From: Methylovirgula sp.
GTDB lineage: Bacteria > Pseudomonadota > Alphaproteobacteria > Rhizobiales > Beijerinckiaceae
Direction: 5' to 3'
Assembly (NCBI RefSeq): GCF_037200945.1
Contig: NZ_JBBCGP010000001.1
Span: forward strand, 3,160,501-3,224,500
DNA: 64,000 bases
The position numbers and the translations under genes were made by a program. Under the pieces are notes generated by a model. That model was not told the DNA's origin. It searched no databases and was given only the letters and a program-made list of their open reading frames with translations. Position 1 is the first letter of the stretch. The number at the start of each line of letters is the position of its first letter. Below, piece after piece: positions 9,083-17,785 of this stretch.

Positions 9083-10072
9083 TCAGGCGCGCCCGCGGGC
9101 CTTTTGCCGATGCTCGGTGGCGATCCGGCGCACTGTGCCTGTCGTCGAACGATAGATCAGGGTTTCGGTGCGGATGGCGTCCTCGTCGAATTTGACGCCC
9201 GACACGAGCGCGCCATCGGTGACGCCGGTTAGCGACACGATGACGTCCCCGGCCGCTAGCTCGGTGAGATCATATTTGCGCTTCGGATCTTTGACGCCCA
9301 TCTGGGCCGCGCGCGCGATTTTTTCGTCAGTATCAAGAATGAGACGGCCCTGCATCTGGCCACCGACACAGCGCAAGGCGCCCGCCGCGAGCACGCCTTC
9401 CGGCGCGCCGCCGATGCCGACGTAAAGGTCGATACCGGTCTCATTCGGGCGCGTCGTGAAGATCACGCCCGCGACATCACCATCGGGGATGAGCCGCACT
9501 GGGCAGCCGATTTCGCGGCAGGCTTCGAGGATCGGCTTGTGCCGCGGCCGGTCCAGCAACAGGACAGAAATCTCTTTCGACGACACACCCTTCGCTTTGG
9601 CGAGCGCAGCAACATTTTCTTCGATACTTTTGTCAAGATCGACCACGCCTTGCGGATAGCCGGGGCCGACGGCGATTTTTTCCATGTAAACATCGGGGGC
9701 ATGAAGAAGCGCTCCGCCGGTCGCCATCGCCATCACTGCAATCGAGCCCGGCATATCGTGTGCGCAGAGCGTCGTGCCCTCGAGCGGATCGACTGCAATA
9801 TCGACCGCTGACCCGCCGGTTCCGAGCTTCTCGCCGATGAAGAGCATCGGTGCCTCGTCGCGTTCGCCTTCGCCGATCACGACGGTGCCGTCGATCGGCA
9901 GCCGATGCAATTCGCGCCGCATCGCATCGACGGCGGCCTGATCGGCGGCCTTTTCGTCGCCGCGCCCGCGCAGGCGCGCGGAGGCAATCGCGGCCCGCTC
10001 GGTGACGCGGACGAGTTCGAGAGTCAGGATACGGTCGATGATGTCCTGGCCCTTGACGATAAGATCAGTCAC
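9083..10072 (-). CDS. glpX: Class II fructose-1,6-bisphosphatase
   Basis: Hydrolyses fructose 1,6-bisphosphate in gluconeogenesis or the Calvin cycle; some homologues also take sedoheptulose bisphosphate. 329 residues, typical of GlpX. The metal and phosphate site is visible in VIGEGERDEAPMLFIGEKLG and VDPLEGTTLCAHDMPGS; YVGIGGAPEGVLAAGALRC is another family block. It lies 8 bp after the homoserine dehydrogenase gene, so the two form a hom-glpX unit, an order common in this bacterial order. Confidence 0.95.
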   Translation of the reverse strand: MTDLIVKGQDIIDRILTLELVRVTERAAIASARLRGRGDEKAADQAAVDAMRRELHRLPIDGTVVIGEGERDEAPMLFIGEKLGTGGSAVDIAVDPLEGTTLCAHDMPGSIAVMAMATGGALLHAPDVYMEKIAVGPGYPQGVVDLDKSIEENVAALAKAKGVSSKEISVLLLDRPRHKPILEACREIGCPVRLIPDGDVAGVIFTTRPNETGIDLYVGIGGAPEGVLAAGALRCVGGQMQGRLILDTDEKIARAAQMGVKDPKRKYDLTELAAGDVIVSLTGVTDGALVSGVKFDEDAIRTETLIYRSTTGTVRRIATEHRQKARGRA

Positions 10073-10080
10073 GAAAACTC

Positions 10081-11385
10081 CTATTCGCGCTCGATGCGGA
10101 TAACCTGCGGCGGTTCGGCGATGAAACCGTCGGCGAGCACGTCTTTCAACGCTTCGCCAATCAACTTCTCCGACGTCGCGTGGGTGATGAGGATCACGGG
10201 CACGGCCGACGCGCCCTTCTGCTCGCCCGGACGGCGGCGCTGGACGATGCTCTCCAGCGAAATCGTGCGCTCGGCCATGCGGGTCGCAATCGCTGCCGCG
10301 GCGCCGGGCCGGTCGTAAACCGAAAGCCGAATGTAATAGCCGCCTTCGTGCGTCTGCAACGCCGCGCGGCGCGGCGGCGTCAGCGACGCCATCGGCAGGC
10401 CGAAGGGCGGCACGTGCAGGCCGCGGGCAATGTCGGCAATGTCGGCAACGACCGATGATGCCGTCGCCATCCCGCCCGCCCCCGGCCCGACCAGCGTCAG
10501 TTCCTGCACGGCATCGGCGTCGATCGTCACCGCATTGGTGACACCCATGACCTGCGCGATGGCGGACGAGCGCGGCACCATCGTCGGATGCACGCGTTGC
10601 TCAATCCCCGCTGCGGTGCGGGCAGCGACGCCAAGCAGCTTGATCCGGTAGCCAAGCTCGGCGGCAGCCGAAATATCGGCGAGCGTGATCTGCTCGATGC
10701 CTTCTACGGCGATGGAATCGGGCGCGATCTCGGTGCCGAAGGCAAGCGCCGTCAGGATCGCAAGTTTATGCGCCGTATCATAGCCGCCGATGTCGAAGGA
10801 CGGGTCAGCCTCGGCATAGCCGAGCCTTTGCGCCTCGGCGAGACATTGCGCGAAGGAAAGCTGCTCTGTCTCCATCCGCGAGAGGATGTAATTGCAAGTG
10901 CCATTCAGGATGCCATAGACGCGCGAGATTGAATTGCCTGCGAGGCTTTCGCGCAGCGTCTTGATGATCGGTATGCCACCGGCGACCGAGGCTTCGAAGC
11001 CAAGCGCGGCGCCCTTCGATTCGGCCAGTTTGCCGAGATGCAGCCCGTGCTTCGCCAGCAGCGCCTTATTAGCGGTCACGACGGCTTTGCCCTCCTGCAA
11101 GGCGGCCTCGACCGCGGCGCGCGCCACGCCGTCAGCGCCGCCGATCAATTCGACGAAAACGTCGATCTCGGGAGAACCCGCCAAAGCGACCGGATCGCTG
11201 AACCATTCAAAACGCGCCAGATCGAGATCGCGGACCTTGCTGCGATCCCGGGCGGAGACAGCCATTACCGCGATCCGGCGTCCGGTTCGCTCTGCCAAAG
11301 CGTTAGCCTGACGGTCGAGAAGTTTTAAGAGGGCAGCGCCCACGGTGCCGAGGCCGGCCACGCCGAGACGCAAGGGAGAAGACAT
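10081..11385 (-). CDS. hom: Homoserine dehydrogenase
   Basis: Reduces aspartate semialdehyde to homoserine, the branch to threonine and methionine. 434 residues. The N-terminal Rossmann site is GVAGLGTVGAALLKLL; the catalytic region includes AVVTANKALLAKHG, GFEASVAGGIPIIKTL and GILNGTCNYILSRM, with Asp and Lys residues in DPSFDIGGYDTAHKLAIL. An ACT domain begins near residue 350 (GGYYIRLSVYDRPGAAAAI), suggesting allosteric control by threonine. It is monofunctional, without an aspartokinase domain. First gene of hom-glpX. Confidence 0.96.
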   Translation of the reverse strand: MSSPLRLGVAGLGTVGAALLKLLDRQANALAERTGRRIAVMAVSARDRSKVRDLDLARFEWFSDPVALAGSPEIDVFVELIGGADGVARAAVEAALQEGKAVVTANKALLAKHGLHLGKLAESKGAALGFEASVAGGIPIIKTLRESLAGNSISRVYGILNGTCNYILSRMETEQLSFAQCLAEAQRLGYAEADPSFDIGGYDTAHKLAILTALAFGTEIAPDSIAVEGIEQITLADISAAAELGYRIKLLGVAARTAAGIEQRVHPTMVPRSSAIAQVMGVTNAVTIDADAVQELTLVGPGAGGMATASSVVADIADIARGLHVPPFGLPMASLTPPRRAALQTHEGGYYIRLSVYDRPGAAAAIATRMAERTISLESIVQRRRPGEQKGASAVPVILITHATSEKLIGEALKDVLADGFIAEPPQVIRIERE

Positions 11386-11482
11386 CGCAAAAATCTCTGC
11401 TGAATCGCCGGCTTGAGCGCCAGCCCGTCATGTTGGGCGGGTTGTGCCCCATTTCGCCGGGGCGATCAACAAAAGGCCGGCG

Positions 11483-11896
11483 CTAGACCGGATGGCCGCC
11501 CGCCACGAGCCAGGCGGGATCGAACCAGCGATCGGCCTCGCCATCATAGGGCAAGCGGTTGATGTCCCAATGGCGGATGAAGGGCGCATAGGCGGCATAG
11601 ACCACGGGGCCGCCGCCGATGAACACAGACCGGCCTCGAAACCGCGCCAGCACGTCGCGTGGGTCGTCGGAGGCGTGGATTTCAACGATGTCGCGATCCC
11701 TGAAGGCGAATTCGGGCACCGAGATGAAGGTGCGGTGGCCCATGATCAGGACATGGCCGCGCGTCAGATCGAAGAACCGCTCGACATCGGCAACAAATTC
11801 GCGGCTGCGATTGCCTTCCCACGGTAGCCGGCCATGAAGGCCGAACTGGCCGCGAAGGCCGATGGCGATGACGGCGCGCACGTCAGTGGTTTGCAT
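11483..11896 (-). CDS. Dihydrofolate reductase-like protein, short
   Basis: Resembles dihydrofolate reductase: VIAIGLRGQFGLHGRLPW is the N-terminal strand and Met20-like loop, VADVERFF carries an acidic residue where DHFR has its catalytic Asp/Glu, VLIMGHRTF is the cofactor strand and SVFIGGGPVVYAAY the GG motif. It is only 137 residues against about 160, and the final strands after GEADRWFDPAW are abbreviated. It could be a working minimal DHFR or a divergent paralogue. Start at the complement of 11894-11896. Confidence 0.72.
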   Translation of the reverse strand: MQTTDVRAVIAIGLRGQFGLHGRLPWEGNRSREFVADVERFFDLTRGHVLIMGHRTFISVPEFAFRDRDIVEIHASDDPRDVLARFRGRSVFIGGGPVVYAAYAPFIRHWDINRLPYDGEADRWFDPAWLVAGGHPV

Positions 11897-11997
11897 GAAA
11901 ACTCTCCCGCTGCGCTTTTAACGGCTGCGGGCGGCAGGTAAAGGCGCGCGCAAATTCAAATAATGCGCGGCGGTTCGCCGCCGCGCCGCGCTCCTGA

Positions 11998-12396
11998 TTA
12001 TTTACAAACCGCCGCCGCCGCTTCGGCGACGGATTGATCCTGCACACCGCTGCCGCCGCTGACGCCAACGGCGCCGACGATCTTGCCGTCGACGACCAGC
12101 GGCAGGCCGCCGGCGAAGATCATGACCCGGCCGTGGTTCGACTCTTGGATGCCATAGAACTGATCACCCGGCTGGCTGTTCTGGCCGAGGTCCTTGGTGG
12201 AGATGTCGAAGGCCTTGGCGGTGAAGGCCTTGTTGATGGCGATATCGATGCTGCCGAGCCACGCACCATCCATCCGGGTGAAAGCCTTGAGATTCGTGCC
12301 GGCGTCGACGACGGCAATGTTCATCGGCTGACCGATCTCTTTTGCCTTGGCTTCGCCAGCGGCGATGACACGATGGGCCTTTTCGCTCGTAATCAT
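11998..12396 (-). CDS. GlcG/HbpS-family (DUF336) protein
   Basis: Small protein of the HbpS/GlcG fold, implicated in haem or corrinoid binding or as accessory to oxidoreductases; function unsettled. 132 residues from the ATG at 12396, chosen because AGGAG lies 8 bases upstream; the ATG two codons earlier is too close. Family blocks: AHRVIAAGEAKAKEIG, NIAVVDAGTNLKAFTRMDGA, SIDIAINKAFTA, FAGGLPLVVDGKIVGAVGVSGG and QDQSVAEAAA. No signal peptide. Confidence 0.85.
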   Translation of the reverse strand: MITSEKAHRVIAAGEAKAKEIGQPMNIAVVDAGTNLKAFTRMDGAWLGSIDIAINKAFTAKAFDISTKDLGQNSQPGDQFYGIQESNHGRVMIFAGGLPLVVDGKIVGAVGVSGGSGVQDQSVAEAAAAVCK

Positions 12397-12519
12397 GCAC
12401 ATTTCTCCTGAGGAGGTATTCGACGAATGTCTTTTAGACGATCGCGGCCTTAAAGCCATCCCGGCGAGATGACGCGGCGATGAAGGCCGCGGGGGAAACG
12501 GTCGCGACCCAAACGATTA

Positions 12520-12548
12520 TTGAGCAATATTCAACAAACCATGCTCAA
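12520..12548. promoter_or_regulatory. Possible operator in the divergent GlcG-family / adh intergenic region
   Basis: The 280-bp region between the minus-strand GlcG-family gene and the plus-strand alcohol dehydrogenase is AT-richer than its surroundings. It contains a 7-bp inverted repeat, TTGAGCA / TGCTCAA, separated by 15 bases. The placement fits a regulator binding between divergent promoters. There is no further support. Confidence 0.25.
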
Positions 12549-12676
12549 ATTCGCGATTGTTCGATCACTGTGCGCGGAACTATTCTGCGCCGGTTCCTAA
12601 AAGCCGACTGGCTGGACCTTTGCGTTTCAAGCGCGGGGACCGGTGCGCCGGGATTCTCAAAAATCGAGAGCTGACC

Positions 12677-13738
12677 ATGACAGAAGTCCGCGGCTATGCC
12701 GCTCGCGACGCAAGTTCGCCGTTGGCCCCCTTCACCTTCGAGCGCCGGACGCCCGGCCCGCACGACGTTGAAATTGAAATTCTTTATTGCGGGATTTGCC
12801 ATTCCGATCTGCACCAGGCGCGCAACGACTGGCGCAATTCGCTCTATCCGATGGTGCCGGGTCACGAGATCGTCGGCCGGGTCGTCGCGACCGGCGCGCA
12901 TGTCAAAAAGCTGAAGGCCGGCGATCTCGCCGCGGTCGGGTGTATGGTCGATTCATGCCGTCAATGTTCGGCCTGCAATGACGATCTCGAGCAATATTGC
13001 GAACACGGCACGACCTGGACCTACAATTGTAAGGATCGCAGCGGCAAGGAACTGACCTTCGGCGGCTATTCCGAGAAGATCGTTGTCGAGGAGCGTTTCG
13101 TGGCCAAAGTGCCTGAAAACCTCGATCTCAAGGCCGTCGCGCCCCTGCTTTGCGCCGGCATCACCACCTGGTCGCCGCTAAAGCACTGGAATGTGGGCCC
13201 GGGCCAGAAGGTCGGCGTCATCGGCCTCGGCGGTCTCGGCCACATGGGCATCAAATTCGCCAAGGCGCTCGGCGCGCATGTGGTGATGATCACCACATCG
13301 CCCGGCAAGGCGCAGGATGCGAAAAAGCTCGGCGCGGACGAGGTCTTGATCTCAACCGATGCGGCGGCGATGCAGGCACACGCGGCGAGTTTCGACTTCC
13401 TGCTCAACACCGTTCCGGTGCCGCACGACCTCAACCCCTATATTGCGTTGCTGAAGCGCGATCGCGCGATGGTGCTGGTCGGCGTCCTGACCGAACTCGA
13501 GCCGCCGGTTCAAGGCGGCGGCCTCATCATGGGCCGCAAGAGCGTTGCCGGTTCCGCCATCGGCGGCATGAAAGAGACGCAGGAGATGCTCGATTTCTGC
13601 GGCGAGCATAACATCGTCGCCGACATCGAGATGGTTGACATCCAGACGGTCAACGAAGCCTATGAGCGGCTCATCAAGAACGACGTGAAATACCGCTTCG
13701 TCATCGACATGGATTCGCTGCGCAAAGAAGCGGCGTAA
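12677..13738 (+). CDS. Zinc-dependent alcohol dehydrogenase (YahK/cinnamyl-alcohol type)
   Basis: Medium-chain NAD(P)-dependent alcohol/aldehyde oxidoreductase. 353 residues from ATG 12677; an in-frame ATG at 12557 would add a 40-residue tail not seen in the family. The catalytic zinc site is Cys38 in YCGICHSDLH with His63/Glu64 in PGHEIVG; the structural zinc site is the cysteine set CRQCSACNDDLEQYC. The nucleotide site is GLGGLGHMGIKFAKALGAHV. Close to the YahK/Ahr subgroup, which usually prefers NADPH and reduces aldehydes; the substrate is not evident. Confidence 0.93.
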   Translation: MTEVRGYAARDASSPLAPFTFERRTPGPHDVEIEILYCGICHSDLHQARNDWRNSLYPMVPGHEIVGRVVATGAHVKKLKAGDLAAVGCMVDSCRQCSACNDDLEQYCEHGTTWTYNCKDRSGKELTFGGYSEKIVVEERFVAKVPENLDLKAVAPLLCAGITTWSPLKHWNVGPGQKVGVIGLGGLGHMGIKFAKALGAHVVMITTSPGKAQDAKKLGADEVLISTDAAAMQAHAASFDFLLNTVPVPHDLNPYIALLKRDRAMVLVGVLTELEPPVQGGGLIMGRKSVAGSAIGGMKETQEMLDFCGEHNIVADIEMVDIQTVNEAYERLIKNDVKYRFVIDMDSLRKEAA

Positions 13739-13761
13739 TCATTTATCAGGGCTCTTTCAAT

Positions 13762-13792
13762 CGTCATGGCCGGACTTGTTCCGGCCATGACG
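13762..13792. repeat. REP-like palindrome (GGCCGGA type), copy 2
   Basis: A perfect 13-bp inverted repeat, CGTCATGGCCGGA / TCCGGCCATGACG, with a 5-base loop, lies just after the alcohol dehydrogenase stop. It shares its core and loop length with the copy at 1205. It may act as a weak transcription end between the dehydrogenase and the convergent metallo-hydrolase remnant, but there is no T-run. Confidence 0.75.
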
Positions 13793-13976
13793 CAATAGAG
13801 GCCAAGGCGCGCAACCTCACGCGCGGAAAATGATCTCCGATCCGGTATAACCACGGATCAGTTTTGTCGGCAGTTCGGCCTTCATGATGTCGTAGAACAA
13901 TTCGCCGCTGCAATGGAGCGGAATGACATAATCGGGGTTGACCGCGGCCAGCCCTTTGATCGTCTCGCGAATGTAA

Positions 13977-13982
13977 TCTTCC
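13977..13982. repeat. Target-site duplication, left copy (TCTTCC)
   Basis: TCTTCC abuts the left terminal inverted repeat and is repeated exactly at 15555-15560. Collapsing the two copies restores the interrupted gene in frame, which confirms it as the duplication. Confidence 0.85.
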
Positions 13983-15554
13983 GTCGTCCGTGAAGAACAA
14001 CCAAGCTACTGATTAAGAGTGATTTTTGGGTCTCGGCCAGTATTGGTTTTTGCCGGATTTGGCGGCTTGGGGATGGGTTTTCTTGCAAATTGATCGGCGG
14101 CTCTGCTCGTGATTCTCTTCGTTTCGGGGACGAAGCGGAGGGTGATTCTGATGCGGCCGAAAGAGCAGCGCGAGACTGGGCAGAAGGATCTTTTCAAAGC
14201 CCGGCTCGACCAGATCGTCGACATGAGCCATCCGCTCGCGAAGCTCGCCGGGGCGATCGATTGGGGCTTTCTCGAAACAAGCTTCGGTGCCGCCTACAGC
14301 GACAAGCCGGGACATCCGCCGCTGGCGACCAGGCTGATGGCGGGGCTCGCCATCCTGAAGCACATGCACGATCTTTCCGACGAGGTTTTGTGTGATCGTT
14401 GGGTCGAGAACCCCTATTATCAGCTGTTCTGTGGCGAGGAGTTTTTCCGCCACAAGCTTCGCTTCGATCGCTCCTCGATCACGCGCTGGCGGCAAAGGAT
14501 GGGTGAAGAAAGGCTCGTCGCGCTTTTGCAGGAGAGCCTTGCAACGGCGCCGCGCGTTGGCGCAGCAAAACCCGCCGACTTCACCAAGGTCATTGTCGAC
14601 ACGACGGTGCAGCCGAAGGCGGTCGCCTTCCCGACCGATGCGCGGTTGATGCATCGTGCGCGCGAGCGGCTGGTGCGGCTCGCCAAGAAACATGGCGTCG
14701 GGCTGCGCCAATCCTATGTGCGCGTCGGCAAGTTCGCTTTGATCCAGCAGCAGCGCTATGCGCATGCCAAGCACTTCAAGCGGGCAAAGCGGGCGCTGAA
14801 GACGTTGAAGACCCAGCTCGGCCGCACCATCCGCGACATCGCCCGCAAGATCAAAGCCCACGCGCCGCTCGAAGACGCCTTCGCTAAGGAGCTGATGCTG
14901 GCGCGCCGGGTTCACGCGCAGAACAGGAACCTGCGCCGCATCAAAGGCACCCCGGCCGATGCCGATCTCCGCGTCTTCAGCCTGCATGCGCCAGAGGTCG
15001 AATGCATCGGCAAAGGCAAGGCGCACAAGCCTTACGAGTTCGGCGTGAAGGTCTCGGTCGCGACGACGCTCGCGCACTCGAAAGGCGGCCAATTTATCGT
15101 TCACGCCAAGGCTCTGCCCGGCAAACCCTATGACGGCCATACGCTTGCCACCGTCATTCCCGCCATCGAACGCATCGTCGGCGCCGCCCTTCAGCGCATT
15201 ATCGCCGACGCCGGCTACAAAGGTCACAATGCGCCGCAGGAACACCGCTTCAAGGTCTATACCGCCGGCCAAAAGCGCCGCATGACCGATGCCATCAAGC
15301 GCGAGATGCGAAGACGCTCGGCCGTCGAGCCGGTCATCGGCCATGCCAAATCTGAACATCGCATGGGCCGCAATTATCTTGCCGGACAGGCCGGCGACGC
15401 GATCAACGCCGTGCTCGCCGCCGCTGGCTACAACTTCCGCCGCCTCTTGGCCTGGTTCAACCTTTTGTTGTCCGCAATCTGGATCGCCATCAGCCCCGCA
15501 AACGCCCCGGAAACACATTACGAAACCGCTTGGGACGCCTTCTTCACAGACGAC
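13983..15554 (+). mobile_element. IS5-family insertion sequence, 1572 bp, complete
   Basis: Bounded by 15-bp terminal inverted repeats GTCGTCCGTGAAGAA (left) and TTCTTCACAGACGAC (right), which match at 14 of 15 positions. It carries one transposase and is flanked by a perfect 6-bp duplication. Limits were set by the repeats, the duplication and reconstruction of the host gene. The perfect duplication suggests a fairly recent insertion. The transposase is transcribed against the host gene. Family assignment rests on the transposase; I did not match it to a named IS. Confidence 0.88.
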
Positions 15555-15578
15555 TCTTCCTTTTGGGGTGCGAGATGA
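14151..15578 (+). CDS. IS5-family DDE transposase, reading out of the element
   Basis: 475 residues from ATG 14151 (MRPKEQRETGQKDLF); an upstream in-frame GTG at 14109 is possible. The N-terminal block includes FLETSFGAAYSDKPGHPPL and CDRWVENPYYQLFCGEEFF. DDE residues are probably Asp in VIVDTTVQPK, Asp in IIADAGYKGHNAP and Glu in RSAVEPVIGHAKSEHRMGRN. 468 codons lie within the element; the frame passes through the right inverted repeat and uses 7 codons plus a TGA in the interrupted host gene. It appears otherwise intact and may be active. Confidence 0.9.
   Translation: MRPKEQRETGQKDLFKARLDQIVDMSHPLAKLAGAIDWGFLETSFGAAYSDKPGHPPLATRLMAGLAILKHMHDLSDEVLCDRWVENPYYQLFCGEEFFRHKLRFDRSSITRWRQRMGEERLVALLQESLATAPRVGAAKPADFTKVIVDTTVQPKAVAFPTDARLMHRARERLVRLAKKHGVGLRQSYVRVGKFALIQQQRYAHAKHFKRAKRALKTLKTQLGRTIRDIARKIKAHAPLEDAFAKELMLARRVHAQNRNLRRIKGTPADADLRVFSLHAPEVECIGKGKAHKPYEFGVKVSVATTLAHSKGGQFIVHAKALPGKPYDGHTLATVIPAIERIVGAALQRIIADAGYKGHNAPQEHRFKVYTAGQKRRMTDAIKREMRRRSAVEPVIGHAKSEHRMGRNYLAGQAGDAINAVLAAAGYNFRRLLAWFNLLLSAIWIAISPANAPETHYETAWDAFFTDDSSFWGAR
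15555..15560. repeat. Target-site duplication, right copy (TCTTCC)
   Basis: Exact partner of 13977-13982, directly outside the right terminal inverted repeat. Confidence 0.85.
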
Positions 15579-16801
15579 AAACCCCCGACAATCGCGTGAA
15601 TCTTCTCGACCCCGGAGGCGCCTTGCGCCTGCTTGATTGTATTGACCAAACCGCGATGGCTACAAGAGGTTAATATAATCAGCCCCCGTCCCTTCAAATT
15701 GAAGGCGGTCGCGATCTCATGGCGAAACTGGTCCGGAATAATTCCCTTATCTCTCTCATCCTGAGTGAAGTCCTCGGGATAGCAACCGAACGAACCTGTC
15801 CTGCCGATCTTCATTTTGCTCGGTGAAAGCACTTTCTCGAAAGATGTCAGTTCAATTCGTCCTGTCGTGAATCCATGATCGGCAACGACGGCGGGTCCAG
15901 GCGCAAACATGATCGACAGATTGGCTTTCTCAATCGCATCTCGATTCAAGGCGCCAAAATCGCCTTTCATGGGAGGAGCTACCCATTGGCGCGCACAGAA
16001 ACATTCCTCACCGCCGAGAAAGATCGGTAGCTTTGGCTTGAGCCTTCCTTTGGAATGATCGAGGAAGCCGACCAATCCGCCGAAATGATCGTAATGCCCG
16101 TGCGACAAGACAAGCGCGTCGATCGAACCCGGATCCAGGCCAAGAAGATCGAAATTGTTCAAGAGCGTCTGTGGCGTATAACCGAAATCGATCAGCACCC
16201 GGCGTGAATCACTGCCGATCTGCGATGTCGCATGGAGCGACAGCCCAAACTCGCTCAGAATTGCTTTTTCCGGCGGATGATCGCCAATAGCAAATCCAAA
16301 GCGCTTTATTTCCAGGTTCCCGACTTTGAGGTTCGGCGCAACGGCCATTTGGTAGCTGTCGGTCACGATGCGAACCGACAGTTGATCGATTTCCGGCGGC
16401 TTGGCTTGAAGGGCTGCGGCTCGGACCGTCTCGCTTGTTGAGAATAGCAATGAAATGAAACTGCTGAAGGCGAATGCCCCGCCGCTGCAAATAACGTCGC
16501 GGCGATCTGCTGAAATGGAATTGTTTGGCAAAGTCATTTGTGCCTCCTTCGTCTCGCCTGCGAGAAGCCGTTGAGAGGGGCAGCGAAGTTTGTGGAGCGT
16601 TATCCTTTTTGTTGTCAGCAGGCCGAGCGAGCCAAGGTTTCACCCCGAGACGCGAAAAGCAATACGGCCTCGCTGCGCAAAGAAGTGGCTTAGCCTTAGC
16701 TCGTACAGCGAAGTTGGCGCGATCTGTCCGGTTTTTGTCCTGGCCCGCGAGATGGCATGGCCGTAACCTCATCGCGTTAGGACAAAGCGGGACGGACACT
16801 C

Positions 16802-17743
16802 ATGGCTCCCAAGACAGTTCTCATTATCGCCCCACCCCGCGTCACACTTCAGGACGTGACAGGCCCATGGGAAGTGTTCTGTCGCGCTGAAGGGCTGAGA
16901 CCCGGCACTTATGATGTAGCGGTGGTTTCTGCGGGATTGCAGAAGCAGGTCGAGACAAAGTTCGGTCTCGGAATCGTCTGCGAACGATCTGTTCACGATT
17001 TCATCGGGGCCCTCGATACAGTTCTGGTCGCCGGCAGCGACGAAGGTGTATCGGGCGAGGCTGACCCTGCTTTCCTCGATTGGCTCCGCGATGCGGCGAC
17101 ACGCACGCGGCGCATGGGATCGATCTGCACGGGGTCGTTCTATCTCGCACACGCAGGTCTCCTCGCGGGACGCCACGCGACAAGCCATTGGCGCTATCTG
17201 GATAGGCTTGCGGATTCATTTCCAGATGTTTCGGTCGAGCGCGATCCTATTTTTGTCCGTGACGGCGATATCTACACGTCCGCCGGCATCACCGCTGGGA
17301 TCGATCTCGCACTCGCTTTGGTAGAAGCGGATTGCGGGCATGATGTCTCTCAGGCCGTGGCACGCGATCTTGTGGTCTTTTTGCAGCGGCAAGGCGATCA
17401 GCCGCAACTCAGCACGGCGCTCGCGCTGCGCATGGCCGATCGCGATCCGATCCGGTCCTTGCAACAATGGATGCCGGATAATCTCCAATCCGTTGTGCGG
17501 GTCGAGGACATGGCGGCTTACGTCCACATGAGCCCGCGCAATTTCACGCGTCTGTTCAAGCAGCAGACCGGGATGACGCCCGGCGAATATCTCCGACAAT
17601 TACGCATCGAGGCCGCGCGGCGCCGCGTCCAGGAATTGTCGGGCAATCAGGAAGCCGTGGCGGCGTCCGTTGGATTCGGCAGCAGCCGAACCTTGCAGCG
17701 ATCGCTGAAGCCAGACGCTCGCGCCGCGCCACGCAACAACTGA
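16802..17743 (+). CDS. GlxA-type transcriptional regulator (DJ-1/PfpI domain plus AraC HTH)
   Basis: DNA-binding regulator with an N-terminal DJ-1/PfpI-like sensor (about residues 5-185) and a C-terminal AraC helix-turn-helix pair (about 215-310; DMAAYVHMSPRNFTRLFKQ and the GMTPGEYLRQLRIEAARR block). The nucleophile-elbow Cys109 in GSICTGSFYLAHAGLLAG and the LQDVTGPWEVF motif are kept, unlike many GlxA proteins that lose the cysteine. 313 residues. It is followed 42 bp later by a Tat-exported DJ-1 protein, its likely target. The 264-bp gap shared with the disrupted hydrolase probably holds divergent promoters. Confidence 0.9.
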   Translation: MAPKTVLIIAPPRVTLQDVTGPWEVFCRAEGLRPGTYDVAVVSAGLQKQVETKFGLGIVCERSVHDFIGALDTVLVAGSDEGVSGEADPAFLDWLRDAATRTRRMGSICTGSFYLAHAGLLAGRHATSHWRYLDRLADSFPDVSVERDPIFVRDGDIYTSAGITAGIDLALALVEADCGHDVSQAVARDLVVFLQRQGDQPQLSTALALRMADRDPIRSLQQWMPDNLQSVVRVEDMAAYVHMSPRNFTRLFKQQTGMTPGEYLRQLRIEAARRRVQELSGNQEAVAASVGFGSSRTLQRSLKPDARAAPRNN

Positions 17744-17785
17744 CAGCAAACCAGCTTTCCCTTCCCCCTAATCAATGGGTGTCCT

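Larger units (their letters stand above)
13817..16537 (-). pseudogene. Exported metallo-beta-lactamase-fold hydrolase split by an insertion sequence
   Basis: Two pieces of one gene flank the insertion element: 16537-15555 (N-terminal ~328 codons) and 13976-13817 (C-terminal end EDYIRETIKGL ... SEIIFRA). Removing the element and one copy of the 6-bp duplication restores a single frame of 380 residues through LAPQKEDYIRET. The N-terminus has an RR pair and hydrophobic stretch (Tat-like), after a good AAGGAGG ribosome site. The metal motif SHGHYDHFGG and SCSHRG are intact. The family resembles dihydropterin-ribofuranosyl-aminobenzene-phosphate synthase-type hydrolases. The truncated product lacks the last metal-ligand region, including PLHCSGE, so it is probably inactive. 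Confidence 0.9.

Noticed and set aside
14013..15518. Long 501-codon frame antisense to the transposase
   Set aside because: Mirrors the transposase codon pattern in GC-rich DNA, has no ribosome site and resembles no protein; a shadow frame.
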